From: Sphaerosporella brunnea
Taxonomy: Eukaryota; Ascomycota; Pezizomycetes; Pezizales; Pyronemataceae
Reading direction: 5' to 3'
Length of the DNA stretch: 64,000 nucleotides
Assembly (NCBI GenBank): GCA_008704415.1
Contig: VXIS01000002.1
Span: 361,054-425,053, forward strand
This document shows, piece by piece, positions 20,949 to 31,860 of the stretch (its first letter is position 1; each line of letters begins with the position of its first letter). The notes under the pieces were generated by a model that was not told where the DNA came from, made no database searches, and worked only from the letters and a program-made list of their open reading frames with translations. A program made the position numbers and the translations under genes.

Positions 20949-21592
20949 GTTCCATCATAGAGATCTTGCACCATCTTCGGCCATTTGCCCACTTTGTAGC
21001 GCTTAATCGTCCTTCCTAAAGCTTCAAGAAATCGGTCCTCCTGCTTGCGCCAACGGCTTACCTGAGAGGCATTAACTCCGTAAAATTTGCCAACATCTCT
21101 GGTGGTGGGCTTTCGGGTCTCGATTCGTCCATCGCCCATAGTAAACCCCCTCGGGGTATCCAAATAGCTCGGGATCTCGATCTTCTTTCTATTGGTAGGC
21201 CGGCACCGGGTGCTTTTCACAGGGGAATCGCGCGGTATCTTCCGGTGTCTCTCCGCTACCGGCACCATTTTTGGACCGTACCGGGGGAGCCCGCCCAGGA
21301 CGGGGAAATGCCGGAGGCGCCATTGCGCATGCCGCTCACACCAACTACCCGCGCCCCGCCTTTTGATCATCATTAAAGTTGTGTGCAAACCCAAATTATT
21401 GTGACCGCGGCGTCCAATCCCACTAATAGAAAACCCTCGACAACCCGCAACCTTACCACCCTCACCCCTCCGGCCCGCGTTGCTTAAGACACAGACGATA
21501 CGGTAGGCACGCGAACACTGCGAATATTTTCTTAAAGAATTGAAAAACATTCTTCTCGCTGCTTTGGACTCTGTAACCACCGCTTCCATCAA
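20945..21592 (-). pseudogene. Truncated transposon-like HTH reading frame
   Basis: A minus-strand frame of up to 215 codons. Its last third reads RKPTTRDVGKFYGVNASQVS followed by RWRKQEDRFLEALGR, a helix-turn-helix typical of pogo/Tigger or CENP-B-like transposases. Its stop codon TAG is created by the telomere repeat itself (ACTTAGGG), so the frame is cut there and any downstream nuclease domain is absent. The N-terminal half is not recognised and may be fortuitous. Confidence 0.45.
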
Positions 21593-21913
21593 CCGCTACA
21601 ATCACTGTGTACGGGTAATGGACGCCTATAGTGCGGGTCTTTTCTATGGTACAACGGGACGTATAAAGGGCATCGTCGGGTTGTAGATAAGTCAAAATGG
21701 TGGATTGAAGGTGTGCTGCGTGGAAACACAAACAGGAAATCATAGGAAATCACACGAATGTCCCGATTGGGCGGTTTTTACCCAAAAAGGTATGGTTGTA
21801 CTACCAATCTACGTGACAAGGTCAGGGCTGGCCCATACAAAAATGCTCCCACAAACGTCGCAATTTTCTAACCCCACAACCCCGTTTTTTTTTTTTTTTT
21901 TTTGAGCTCTCTG

Positions 21914-22210
21914 TGGTTGGGGACACCTAAAGACAGAGGGGTTTGGGTACCCTGACTTTGGACAGAGCATCCTCCACCAAAAAAAAGTTATTTTAAAAAA
22001 TAACACTCTCAGGGGCCTAGCTTTCGCTCGCTCTATCGACTGATTAACTCAGAATTTCCGAATTCTGCCTGGTTGTTGAGAAAACAGGACCCTCCCCGGG
22101 GACAAATGTCAGTTATATGGTCAAAAAAGGAAGATTCACACTTATCACTCGGCACTTTTGTATGTGTTACTAAGCGAAATGAATGTCAGAAATCTCACAG
22201 TCCCCAACTA
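21914..22210. mobile_element. MITE, inverted relative of 10155-10432
   Basis: Left end TGGTTGGGGAC (21914) and right end GTCCCCAACTA (to 22210) are inverted repeats with one mismatch. The right ~200 bp, read on the minus strand, follows the 10155 copy through TTCGCTTAGTAA, CGAGTGATAAG and CAGTCGATAGAGCGAGCGAA. Confidence 0.75.
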
Positions 22211-22239
22211 TACACGGCTTCTCCAGCAGCATATCTATC

Positions 22240-22480
22240 ACTGTAGAGGACAGCACGCATCTGCACAGAAGTGTGCATATGCGTGACTTTTATGTGCCAA
22301 AAATAAAAGTCGGAAACCGCTAGATATCCATCTGCATCTGACAACGCAAGTTGAGTGCATGCAGGTGCTGTTGATTGGTTGCTGGAATACGCTGCGATGC
22401 GGCTGCACTTATCGCAAACGTTGATAGGAACAGCAAACCTCGATCTTACTCTGCGTGCAGCATTGCAGGCTCTTGTATGC
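22240..22480 (-). repeat. Harbinger-related repeat
   Basis: On the minus strand this repeats the interior of 14930-15120 and the 15170-15290 series (GAGTAAGATCGAGG, CCAGCAACCAATCAACAGCA, CTAGATATCC). No terminal GGGAGG is left. Confidence 0.65.
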
Positions 22481-22519
22481 GAGTTTATGCGGTACAGTCT
22501 TTCGCGCCACGTCAAACTC

Positions 22520-23269
22520 CCCCTGATAGATAGACCCGTGCTCTCGGGTAGGTAGCTTTTAGCAGCCCATTCTCATTCTCGCCCTCCCAGTTTACAAATG
22601 GCAGAGTCCGGACATCCGAGTTGTTGGCTGACGACGCCCGCTTCTTGACAGCTGCCGCCGCCGCCGTGCTTCTTGATGTTCATGAGGTTCTCCGCTATTT
22701 TTATTGCCAGTGCTCTGGACGCTGTGAAAAGATGACACGAGGGCCTTTATGCTTCGGAAAAAAAACATAGGACGTTCGTCTACAGTAACAATCGAACCCT
22801 CTGAGAGTACGCTATGATATGTACATTTGCACGGGCCTGTGGGGGTTTCAATACCGACACACCTAGTCGTACCGGCCGGCGAGCGATGCCACAAAGACTG
22901 TATCGAACACGACATAAGCTGCAATTAGAAACCGCCATTACTATTTTTGCGGGGCACCGGCAAGGAACTCTTGACTACACAGTCGGCGACTTTTCATGAC
23001 AGCGTCACGACCTGAGGGAGCTTTCCCTGATCGCGAAAGTCGACGACCGACCAGTCGGTCGTGCCCATCACTCGGTAAATACCTTAAGTATCTGCACAAC
23101 TCCAAACTTTCTGGCATGCATTCGGGGTCAACTTCTTCACAGTCTCGTACGAGGGAATCCACTGCTAATGATGGAACGATACTAGGTAGGCCATTGTGTC
23201 TACGGTTGCGCAGAATTGGATGAGTTGGCAGAAGGCCTGGAGTAATGAACGTCAATAGGCCACCTGCAT
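22520..23269. other. No gene recognised
   Basis: A minus-strand frame at 23220-22960 (VDSLVRDCEEVDPECMPESL) has coding-like composition. I know no family for it and no exon partners are clear. Confidence 0.35.
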
Positions 23270-23373
23270 ATCCTCCTCCTCCGCCTCCTCCGCCTCCTCC
23301 GCCTCCTCCACCTCCTCCGCCTCCTCCGTCTCCTCCGCCTCCTCCGCCTCCTCCGCCTCCTCCGTCTCCTCCG

Positions 23374-23413
<40 letters not shown>

Positions 23414-23510
23414 CTCCTCCTCCTCCTCCTCCTCCTCGTCCTCCTCCTCCTCCGCCTCATCCTCCTCCTCCTCCTCGCCGCCTCCTCTTCCTCCTTGGCC
23501 GCGTCTTCCT
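23270..23510 (+). repeat. CCTCCG/CCTCCT/CGTCCT trinucleotide tract
   Basis: About 230 bp of imperfect triplet repeat. It opens proline-, arginine- and glutamate-rich frames in all phases; none is credible as a gene. Confidence 0.95.
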
Positions 23511-23577
23511 TCTCGTCGCAGTCGCAATCTAAGTTTACGCAGCCTCATCGGAGCACCTGACGGTGCTTAACGTGTCC

Positions 23578-24810
23578 TAGTCAGACTCTGGAGCGAGACT
23601 GGAGAGAGCAGGACTTTGGGCTGACAGGCCCGCGTTTATACACCCTCCCCTTCGATTATGGTTCCTCTAATCAAGTATGGGCAATAGACTCGGACTCCTC
23701 TTCTCGCCTCATCGAGCGTGTCCAATCCTAAATGTTCCAAACCTGCGTTGGAAGATACGACTAAGGCCATACTAGGTCATTGTGCCTACGATTGGGCATG
23801 ACCGACTCGGGCCGGGTTTGGACTAATTCGGGCGGAGACTGGAGGCTGCGCCCTCGAGAACTCCACCAATACTGGACAGAGTTGGATGTTTTTTGGGTTG
23901 GCAGAATGCCTGGAGCGTGCTAACAAACGTCAATAGACCGCCTGCATCTCCCAGCATATCATCATCATCATCATCCTCCTCCTCCTCCTCTCCTCCTCCT
24001 CAGAACATTCGGCAATGTTGAAAGTATCCCAATCATCCTCTTCAGCGGCGTCCGACTCTGGAGTGAGACTGGCCGGGCGGTATCAACCATCGAAGAGGAG
24101 AGAGCGCTTTTGACAGGGCTTTGGGCAGACAAGCTACACCTTTCCCTTCGATTCGCAGCACATTGTGGTTCCTCTAATCACTTATGGACGATAGACTCGG
24201 GCCCTCTCAAACCTACTCGATGCCGGATCCCAGTGTCATCCCCACCAAATCAGTGTGCTCTAGGCGGAGGGGCGGGGAAGCGGGTGGCCATATGAGACGA
24301 TATCAACAAGGCGGCGGACACGATTTGGTCGAAGATGAGTGGAGGGTCTGCCGTAATCTACGCAGGCAATAAACTTGATTACACACCCACACACTCGATG
24401 CCGGAATCTTATCGCGTCACTCGAGCGTGCTTAAGTTTAACTGTGCTGTGTTGGAAGATAAGACTGAGATCACACTAGGTCAGTGTGCTGACGGAGTTGC
24501 ACATTGAAGGACACAACGGATGAGGAACCAAGCTGGGGAGGGACAGGACCGCCTCGGAGAGGAAACATACTACTGAACCGGAATGACACAGGAACCTAAG
24601 TATCCAGGAGGATGACAGACTGGACCGCAATCCTGAGAACCGGATGGAAATGTTAACGTATCCCAACCAGACTCTGGAGTGAGACTGGAGAGAGCGCTTT
24701 TGGCAGGACTTTGGGCTGACAGGCCCCTATTTATACACCCTCCCCTTCGATTATGGTTCCTCTAATCAAGTACTGGCGATAGACTCGGGCCCACTCGATG
24801 CCGGAAACTT
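23578..24810 (+). repeat. Three direct copies of a TATA-bearing repeat
   Basis: Copies near 23580-23700, 24000-24240 and 24665-24810 share GACTCTGGAG(T/C)GAGACTGG, GACTTTGGGC(T/A)GACA, the TTTATACACCCTCCCC segment (lost from the middle copy), TGGTTCCTCTAATCA and GATAGACTCGG. An inverted copy is at 4380-4560. A conserved TATA-like core with otherwise non-coding sequence suggests retroelement LTR or promoter fragments, but no flanking pol gene is seen. Confidence 0.7.
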
Positions 24811-25215
24811 CTCGCGTCATTCGAGCGAACTCGGCTCGTGCCTAAGTTGAAATACACAGCCGAGATCATAAAAGGTAGGCCACCATGTCGACGACATTGC
24901 ACGTTGAAAGACACAACGTTGTGGGCGGGAAATAGTTCGTGGTTAGGGTTGTTGTGGTGGTTGTCATGGACTGAGGAGCCGCCTGTTTTGTCCTCGACCT
25001 AGACCAACGACCAGCGCTATGCAATTCGAGCTTCTTTTTGCTTTGACCCCTCAAGAACATCCCACACTGTCTCGACGTATGAGGAACCAAGCCGAGAGGA
25101 AACATACTACCGAGCCGGAAAGATACAGAAACCTAAGTGTCTAAGAGGCACCGATCCAAATGATGGACTGGACCACAAGTCTGGGAACAGCAAAAACGGA
25201 TGGAAATGATACTGG
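24480..25215 (+). repeat. Direct repeat pair (24480-24655, 24880-25210)
   Basis: GTTGCACATTGAAGGACACA and GAGGAAACATACTACTGA with later ATGACAGACTGGACCGCAA in the first copy match TTGCACGTTGAAAGACACAA, GAGGAAACATACTACCGA and ATGATGGACTGGACCACAA in the second. The second copy carries an extra ~150 bp. Confidence 0.65.
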
Positions 25216-25499
25216 ACTGGAACCCTGAAGTGGCCCGGGGCCTAGGACACAGGAACCGTACCATCAGAGCAACCGGACCAAACGAGGAGCTGCCGCTTAC
25301 ACACTATCGGAAAGTAACCGTACCAGAACGGCACGTCTAAGAACTTGAAAAACCAGATATGGTGATGAAACTCGTACCGGACCAGAAGCTGGAAGCGGAT
25401 CTACTCCAGCAACCCGTGCCAGCACCCAACTAGGAACCGGAGGAGGAGGAATGTTCTTGGAGTATCGGGGGACGGACAGACCTTTGTACCCCGGCGGTG

Positions 25500-26038
25500 T
25501 TGGGGAAGGGGGGCGGCGCTGAGGTGAACGGACTCATCCGCCGCCTGATGCTCGACCAATGCCCGGACTCGGAGCTGCGCGGAAAACTCACAAGCTTCCT
25601 CGGACCGCGGTTCTCCTAGACGTTCGACAATGCCAACGAGGAGCTGCAGAAGATCCTGATGACGCACCACAACGACGTGATGTCGACGTACGACGACGGG
25701 TTCGTGAGCACGCTGGACGGGATCCGCAAGAAGCGCATGACGGAAGAACTCGAGGCCAACCGCAAAGCGGACAGCACCGACGAGGACGGGTGGCAGTGGT
25801 TGTCGTGGGAGGGCCTGCTGAGCACCTTCAATCTCTCGTACAAATCCCGCGAGCAGCAGGCCGTGACCGAGATGTACGACTACCCTAAGGTCCTACTACT
25901 ACGCTGCCAGAACCAGGTTCATCGACTGCATCTGCCTGCAGGTCATCGAGCGCCTTTTCCTGGGCCCAAATGGAAGCGTGCAGGACTTCTCGCCCGCGCT
26001 GGTTGTGAAGATGACGCCCAAGAAGCACTTTCATTGAA
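25500..26038 (+). pseudogene. Dynamin-like (fungal Mx-type) GTPase C-terminal fragment
   Basis: The plus strand reads LIRRLMLDQCPDSELRGKL, then after an in-frame TAG near 25617 NANEELQKILMTHHNDVMST, and after a frameshift near 25895 RTRFIDCICLQVIERLFL and FSPALVV. This order (helical stalk, a P/N-Y-like segment, then the GTPase effector region with ARxxFIDxxCxQVIERxxL) is that of fungal dynamin-superfamily proteins related to Mx. The GTPase head is absent. With one stop and one shift it is a pseudogene; part of the stop region could instead be an intron end. It lies between the 24-25 kb repeats and a LINE, so it may be a duplicated fragment moved with repeats. Confidence 0.65.
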
Positions 26039-26479
26039 GCTAAGGGGTGTTATTTCCTGATGCTTTAGTTGGCTATGCGCTTGGATACTCTTCCTCATGT
26101 CTCCCGCAGGGGTTTTACACGGTTATGAGTTGCAGAAACCGGAGGCCAAACGGAATTCTGGGAGAGTCTTGTTTTGCCGCCAAATCAGAGTAGATCACGG
26201 GGCTTTATATGTCTTCCCGGGAAGTAATTGGTCCGAGATAGGGCTTGGATCTTATGGCTGACGGTGGATCGCGATTCCAGCCGACGACCAAAGCCGGACA
26301 ACTATTCCCCCTATAGGTACTCTCGTTTAGTTTCTGCAACTGCTGCCGGGGGCATGCCATGGTGAGGGGAAACGCTGGAATATGCTTTCTGACTGTGGTA
26401 TGGTGTGAGCGTCTTCGAGGTTGTCACCTCCGTGTCATCACACATACTACATAGATACAATCAACCTGCAACATGCCTC

Positions 26480-27665
26480 AGACCACGAGGCCCCGTTATC
26501 ACAGAACCGGAAGATATGGCCATCATGTGCTCCGCCATGTGGCAGGAGCCCACCGACAACGCACTCGCGGTATACACAGATGGCTCCATACTCGAGGACG
26601 GCAGCTGCGGCTACTCGGCTGTTACCCGCAACCGCGCTGAGAAAGGGTGGTGGTCAAGCATACATCGGCAACAACAAGGAAGCCTATGACGCCGAGCTTT
26701 TTGGCATCTTAGCGGGCCTCCAACTGGCACGCCGACACCTACCCACAGGAGCTGCTGCCGGAACGGTGCGCATCTTCACAGACGCGCAAGCGGCCCTCGG
26801 GAGGCTGCAGAAGGATACGCCCGGCCCCGGACAGTGGCTGCTGCCTATGATAGCCCACGCCGAGAACACACTCCTAATCGCAGGATGGAAGGCAGAGTTC
26901 CGGAGGGTGCCAGGCCATCACGATATCCTTGGAAACGAGCTCGCCGACCTTCGGGCAAAAGAGGCCGCCGAGGGCCACGGCGACCGCGGGACTGCAGACC
27001 CGGAATTGCTCAGCACAGCCTCGCTCGCGCACATTGCAAGAGCCACCACGCAGGCCAAACGACAAAACCGCGCAGCCTGGCTCAAGAAAAACTGTGCCAA
27101 CAAGAAATACTACAAAGCGCCGAAGTCACTCAAGTTCGACCCCTCGGCCGCCAAGGCACCGAAGGCCCTGGCCCCCCGGTTCTACCAGCGTAGACTAAAC
27201 AAAGCTCCAACGGGCCCCTATTTGGCATGGACGAACAGGAGGGCAAACGACAAGTGCTGGTTCTGCAAGAAAGCGCCACAGCAGACCAGAGAACGCCTCT
27301 TCGAGTTCTGTGCCAGGCGGCGGAAGGAGCAAGATGTGCGGTGGAAGGCAGTTGGCGAAGCCACAAGGCATGAAGGAAAGAAGATAGATCACACGTTGTC
27401 GTTACGTTCTTGGCTTCTCAGGCCAGGCCAGGTCCCAACCTTGGTGTTCGCTAGGAAATCCAGCACAGCCTTGGTACATCGGTCATGTGTTAAAAAGGCC
27501 TTGATGGCGGTGGGGGTCTTCCTCCTCCTCCCACTACCTGTTCCCCTTCGTCAGCTACGGTTTTCTTTAACTTCCTTTCCTTCAAAGACACAGCTGGCTG
27601 TAGGTATTTAGGACCTAAGGGCAGGCTATGCGGCTGAACACATTATGATTAAAACAAAACAAGCA
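26480..27665 (+). mobile_element. LINE copy with frameshift and internal inversion
   Basis: RNase H begins at about 26500 (ITEPEDMAIMC, then VYTDGS) and shifts frame near 26645 before YDAELFGILAG and IFTDAQAAL. The zinc knuckle CWFCKKAPQQTRERLFEFC follows. At about 27395 the sense coding stops, and 27400-27580 is the reverse complement of the missing 3' coding end (on the minus strand it encodes DRCTKAVLDFLANTKVGTWP). A degenerate 3' tail (ATTATGATTAAAAC) then follows in sense orientation near 27640. The internal inversion is unlike ordinary 5' truncation. Confidence 0.82.
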
Positions 27666-28323
27666 AAGATACAATCAGCCTGTGTTTTTTTTTCTGTACT
27701 CGTACAAACTCCATCCAACACGGGGAGTTCTCCTGGGAAAAACGAAGTGGCAGTTGGGCAGACCCCCACCGACATCACCCGATCCCGATCCCGATCCCAT
27801 TGCGCCCCCCCCCCACGGCCTCCCTACGAAGGCAGAGACGGAGAGAAGAAGAGCTTAGCTGGAGCCGTCTGTTTTTGTATTTGACACGCGACAACAAGCA
27901 CAAATAGGAAACAGGAATTGGGGGAATTGAATTGCTCGCACTTTTCCGCGTTTTTAGCTAAAAAAAAAAAAAAAAAAGAAAGAAAAAAAGAAAAAAAATT
28001 CGGCGGGTTGGTTCAAGTACACACCGACCGCTATTGAGATGGGATTGAGCTTCGGAGTTGGGCATGGACGTGAGGTTGGAAATTCATAGACTGGCATTCG
28101 ATTTTGTATGTCTCCATCGTTTTTGTAGAAGCACCAATGCTCGCTTTGTGGTTATGGTGTGTATCAAGAGGATTTGGTGTGGTTGAGTAAATCGCACTTT
28201 TAATTCTCTTGACGCGTCCAGATAAATATGTTGTTCCCCTCAGTTCGCGTCTTTCACTCCATCTCACGGCATCTCACGGCATCCCACACCACCCCATACC
28301 ACCCCACGCCAACTAAACTTATC
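27666..28323. other. Non-coding; possible promoter of the small gene at 28324
   Basis: It contains a short CGATCC run and an A17-type tract near 27960. The last ~80 bp before the ATG are CA- and CACCCC-rich, as in many fungal 5' leaders. Confidence 0.4.
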
Positions 28324-29011
28324 ATGTCCAGCATCATGGCCGAGGTCGGGCGTCTCACCGGCGAGCCGAGACAAATGCTATACTCGCACTTCTGGCGTGA
28401 ACCCGGACGAAATGCCTTCTGGTGATAAGTGCACGCGATCCCTACTCCCTACTCCCCGCTCCACTCTCCACCGCTTTGGCTGTCGCTAACCCAATCAAAC
28501 AGTGCATCACCTCGAGCAACCCATTAAAGACGCCGAGACCATTTTCAGCCCAACCGAGCTCGCGATGCTCAAACTTTGGCTCCACTGGTGGGTGCATCGC
28601 TCCGGTTGCGCAGTGCCCTCGCTGCCGGAGGCATACACCACGCTGTTTCAGGTCGCCTGGAACATTGTCGAAAGAGGTCACGGGGCTATCTGGGCCGACG
28701 ATGATGTGGCCGACAATAATGTGGATGTCGACGTACCTCCACAGGTATGTGGTCCTTTGCCTTAAGCCTATCCGATACCGACTGTGCATAGTCAGTGTAA
28801 ACGCGAAAATAAACGCCCCCTCCCCTCCAAAACGAAAAAAAAAAAAAGGAAACATCCAATCGAGCATCCCTCTAGGATCTCGGCTGGTGGATACAGCGCG
28901 CAGGGAAAACTCACTCTACCTGACTGACTCCAGATCGTGGAAAAACTATGCCGCCGCCGCCGTTGCACTGGGTGCATCCAACCCGCCTATCTTAATAATA
29001 AGTGCGGTTGA
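28324..29011 (+). CDS. Small three-exon gene, function unknown
   Basis: Proposed exons 28324-28396, 28503-28744 and 28934-29011 give 130 aa. Introns: 106 nt (GTGAAC...GCTAACC...AAACAG) and 189 nt (GTATGT...CTGACTGACTCCAG). All junctions keep frame and the middle exon has clear coding character (LEQPIKDAETIFSPTELAML, then LHWWVHRSGC). The predicted protein is mostly helical, Trp/Leu-rich in the middle, has an acidic AspVal stretch (ADDDVADNNVDVDV) and a short Cys/Arg-rich end. I recognise no family. Upstream 80 bp fit a fungal leader. The first intron has a weak donor, so exon 1 could end differently; a pseudogene is also possible. Confidence 0.45.
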
Positions 29012-29989
29012 AGTAGTTGGTGTGGGGTGAGCAGTGATGTGAGGTGCATTGAGGTTTATATAGAAAAGGTGAATCTGATGCGTCGATCTTTTTGCATTAT
29101 ACAGGGAGTCCAAGTTATTTGAAGGCGAGTCCTCAATTCCGTGGCCGGTGAAACCTCGCGCACAAACCTCCTACGTTTCACCATCAATCAGCAAAACAGA
29201 GCACAAAGTCTTACCATGAGCAGTGGAACGGGGCTACGACGTCGTATAATTGTGGCCAGTTCGTAATTGACGTCCGGCATCGTCAGCACATGCAAATATA
29301 ATGACAGTAGAGATATTACTTTGTATTACTTTGACGGGACAAGTAGAATGCGTGACCGGGGTTCTCAAGAACAACAACCATGCCAATCGATCAAGAAACC
29401 GGACAAGCAATGAAGCCACGACGACGCCGCAAAAAGTAAGAAGGAGATAAGGGGTAGTTACTAGTAAAGACCGGGTATCATGTCAGTGCCCCTCGACTGT
29501 AAATATAATGGCGGTAGAGATATTACTTAACGTGACAAACCCTATAACCACAAACGACTCGTCAACAAGCAGTCTGCTGTCACATGAGAGGACAGTTCAC
29601 CTCGACCCTGTTAGATACCCGTACTCCAAAGACTGCTCCAAAGACTGCTCGGGGCCGTTTATTGGTACGATGATGCCGTCATTCTGGATAGGCACCTTGC
29701 GATCCTTGTTGTCAACTGCTTTACCGAGGTCAATTCGCCGCGTGTCATACCGAAACCATGTTTGAGTAAGAGTTTGTCGATAAATGATGCCCGAAGTGCA
29801 TCGCAGTGCGTCCCCCGTGGTTTCTGAATGATAGGTAAATCAAGAAGTGCTAAGACGCAAACTCATCTTTGCTCCCAACCAGACGCAATCCTTCGCTTCA
29901 AAATGTGGCTCGTTCGGGGGGGGGGGGGGCCGACGCTGACGATTCCTCCCGCATGAGGTGTATTCTTTCGTATGGACTGCTCTTCCGCT
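29012..29989. other. No gene recognised
   Basis: A 30-bp string (AATATAATG, then GGTAGAGATATTACTT) is present twice, at about 29297 and 29503. The rest is unassigned. Confidence 0.4.
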
Positions 29990-30185
29990 AGGTCAAGGAT
30001 GTAGTATCGGTGAGAGCGTGGTTCATCTGGGCCATGAACTCTCGACAAATTTGTTGGTGCGTAGCTTCTAATGTAGAGGGGCCATTGTCGGTTCTGATTT
30101 CGATAGCGTTGACGGCGCTGTTGACGATTCCGGTGTGGTGCAGATGTACACATGCTTTTGGGTTTCTTCGAACTGCCCGAATACT
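29990..30185 (-). pseudogene. Possible retroelement integrase scrap
   Basis: On the minus strand one frame reads AVNAIEIRTDNGPSTLEATH followed by QQICREFMAQ. An I-x-R-T-D-N-G motif followed by a Cys-containing helix is typical of the integrase core of LTR retrotransposons. Only about 40 residues are convincing and stops follow. Confidence 0.3.
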
Positions 30186-31379
30186 TTTGCTGACGCCAAA
30201 TCGATTGTCAGCAGGCTAAAATAAGGGCTCGATGCTCAAAATCTCAAAATCGGTGAGGACGGAGAGCGGTACGAAGGCAGGAAAGCACGATGCTCAACAT
30301 CCATGCCGGAGGAAGAGTGGCCCCCACCATGAAGACAGGAGAGCATGATGCTCATGCGGCCGGGAAGATCATACTCAAACGCCGTCCAGTGGGTGGAGTG
30401 AGAACGGCAGATGTGGCAGAAGAAGAGGAGCGTGGGAGCAAAACGACCGTGACAGGGAAGCAGAAAAGAAAATCCACGCAGGCCGAAAGAGCAGCGTCAC
30501 GGAGACGTGAGAGGCACGCTCAAAGTCCAGGGCAGCGGGCGCGGAGTGTATGTGGAAGTGTTCCTCTGTGGAAGGCGGAAGGATGCGCGAGGGAGAGGGG
30601 CAGGCCGCCACTCGACGCCCAGCTAGATCAGGTTTTCTTTCCCTTATCTCAAGGACCTACCATGACCCGAGGAAGGCGTGCTGGTCCCATCGCTGTGGTG
30701 GGACTTCGTGGAAGAAAACAGGGATCGGTGTTGTGGGATGCAGTTATCTCTCAGCAGAGAGCGGGGTTCAGGCTGCTCTTGAATTTTTTCTGCTGCACCC
30801 AGAACTGCGAAGCACACAGCCAGAGCTGGAGAAACATAGCAATTTGTATCTAAGCTGTGGCTCAAAACCTCACAATAATTTTTGAATCATGATGTCGCGG
30901 TTGTTGGCGTTCAGTGTCCCTTAAAAAAATCCTCTGATGGCAGCGTTGCAAAATCCCAAGTTTAACACCTTCGAGGGAGGTTTCTGGCTGCTTTTTTCCT
31001 CAACAAACTCTGTTGAATCCCTTTAACCCCGCTAATTGATTTTTCAGACCATGAAACTTGAATTGCCCTCGACGCAGTGCTGCGAACACAAACCTGGCAC
31101 GGAAATTGTGAATCTCGGGAGGGCTCGGGTAGTTTTCTGGCGGGCATTGTAGGCCTTTGCAGGTTGTTTTGATCCCTTCGGGTTACCTTTAAGCTTCAAA
31201 GTGTGTCTTGGCAAATGCAAAACCTGTTCGGGAGCAGCGAGTGACCTGCAGTGAGGTAAATTGCTTTTTCGGAGCTCCCCCATGACCCCCACCCGCCTCT
31301 TTCCCAGCAATTTGTCGGGACCTCATACTTTTGAACTTCCCCTCTCCGTATTCACACCGCTGCCGGTTTGCAGCTATCG
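30186..31379. other. No gene recognised
   Basis: A 187-codon plus frame at 30290-30853 is basic and low in complexity. I see no domain, and the overlapping frames are equally open. Confidence 0.35.
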
Positions 31380-31860
31380 ACATGGTTTTTAATCTGCCAG
31401 AATCCTCTACTCGTGCTCTTTCAAACCCCTGGTGGCTGCTTTTCTTCTGCATTGGGCTTTGCTGTGCTGTGACCTTCTAGTGCTCTGAGCAGGCACAGCT
31501 CCAGCATGTCTGAGCGTGTTTTGAGCAGGCACAGCTCCAGCATGTCTGGGCGTGCTTTGCTCCAGCATGTTTGAGCTCATAACTCCCCCGGTTTTGCAGA
31601 TCTTGGCAAGCTTGTTGATCTGCCAGAACCCCCTACTCGCACTCCTCCGAATCACGGCGGCTGCTTCTCTTCGGCATGGACTTTGTTATGTGTGACCTCC
31701 TGGTGCTCTGAGCAGGTATATCCGGCATGTTTAAGCTTATAATTCTACCGGTCTCACAGATATTGACGTGGTTTTTGATCCACTAGAATCCTCTCCTTCT
31801 GCTCTTCCAAGCCACGGCAGCTGCTGTTCTTCGGCATGGACTTTGCGATGTGTGCTCCAC
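31380..31860 (+). repeat. Three diverged copies of a ~200-bp repeat
   Basis: Each copy runs: a GACATGGTTTTTAATCTGCC-like start, AGAATCCTCTACTCG, a GGCGGCTGCTTTTCTTC-like middle, TGGACTTTG and a GTGACC(T/A) end, at about 31380, 31610 and 31765. More copies lie near 34880-34975 and 35310-35370. Inside, GAGCAGGCACAGCTCCAGCA is duplicated at about 31487 and 31522. Confidence 0.7.

Noticed and set aside
23200..23548. Poly-Pro, poly-Arg and poly-Glu frames
   Set aside because: Triplet-repeat artefact; every phase is open on both strands.
30290..30853. 187-codon plus-strand gene
   Set aside because: Low-complexity Arg/Glu/Gly composition, no domain, and stops in likely extensions. Could not be told from chance.
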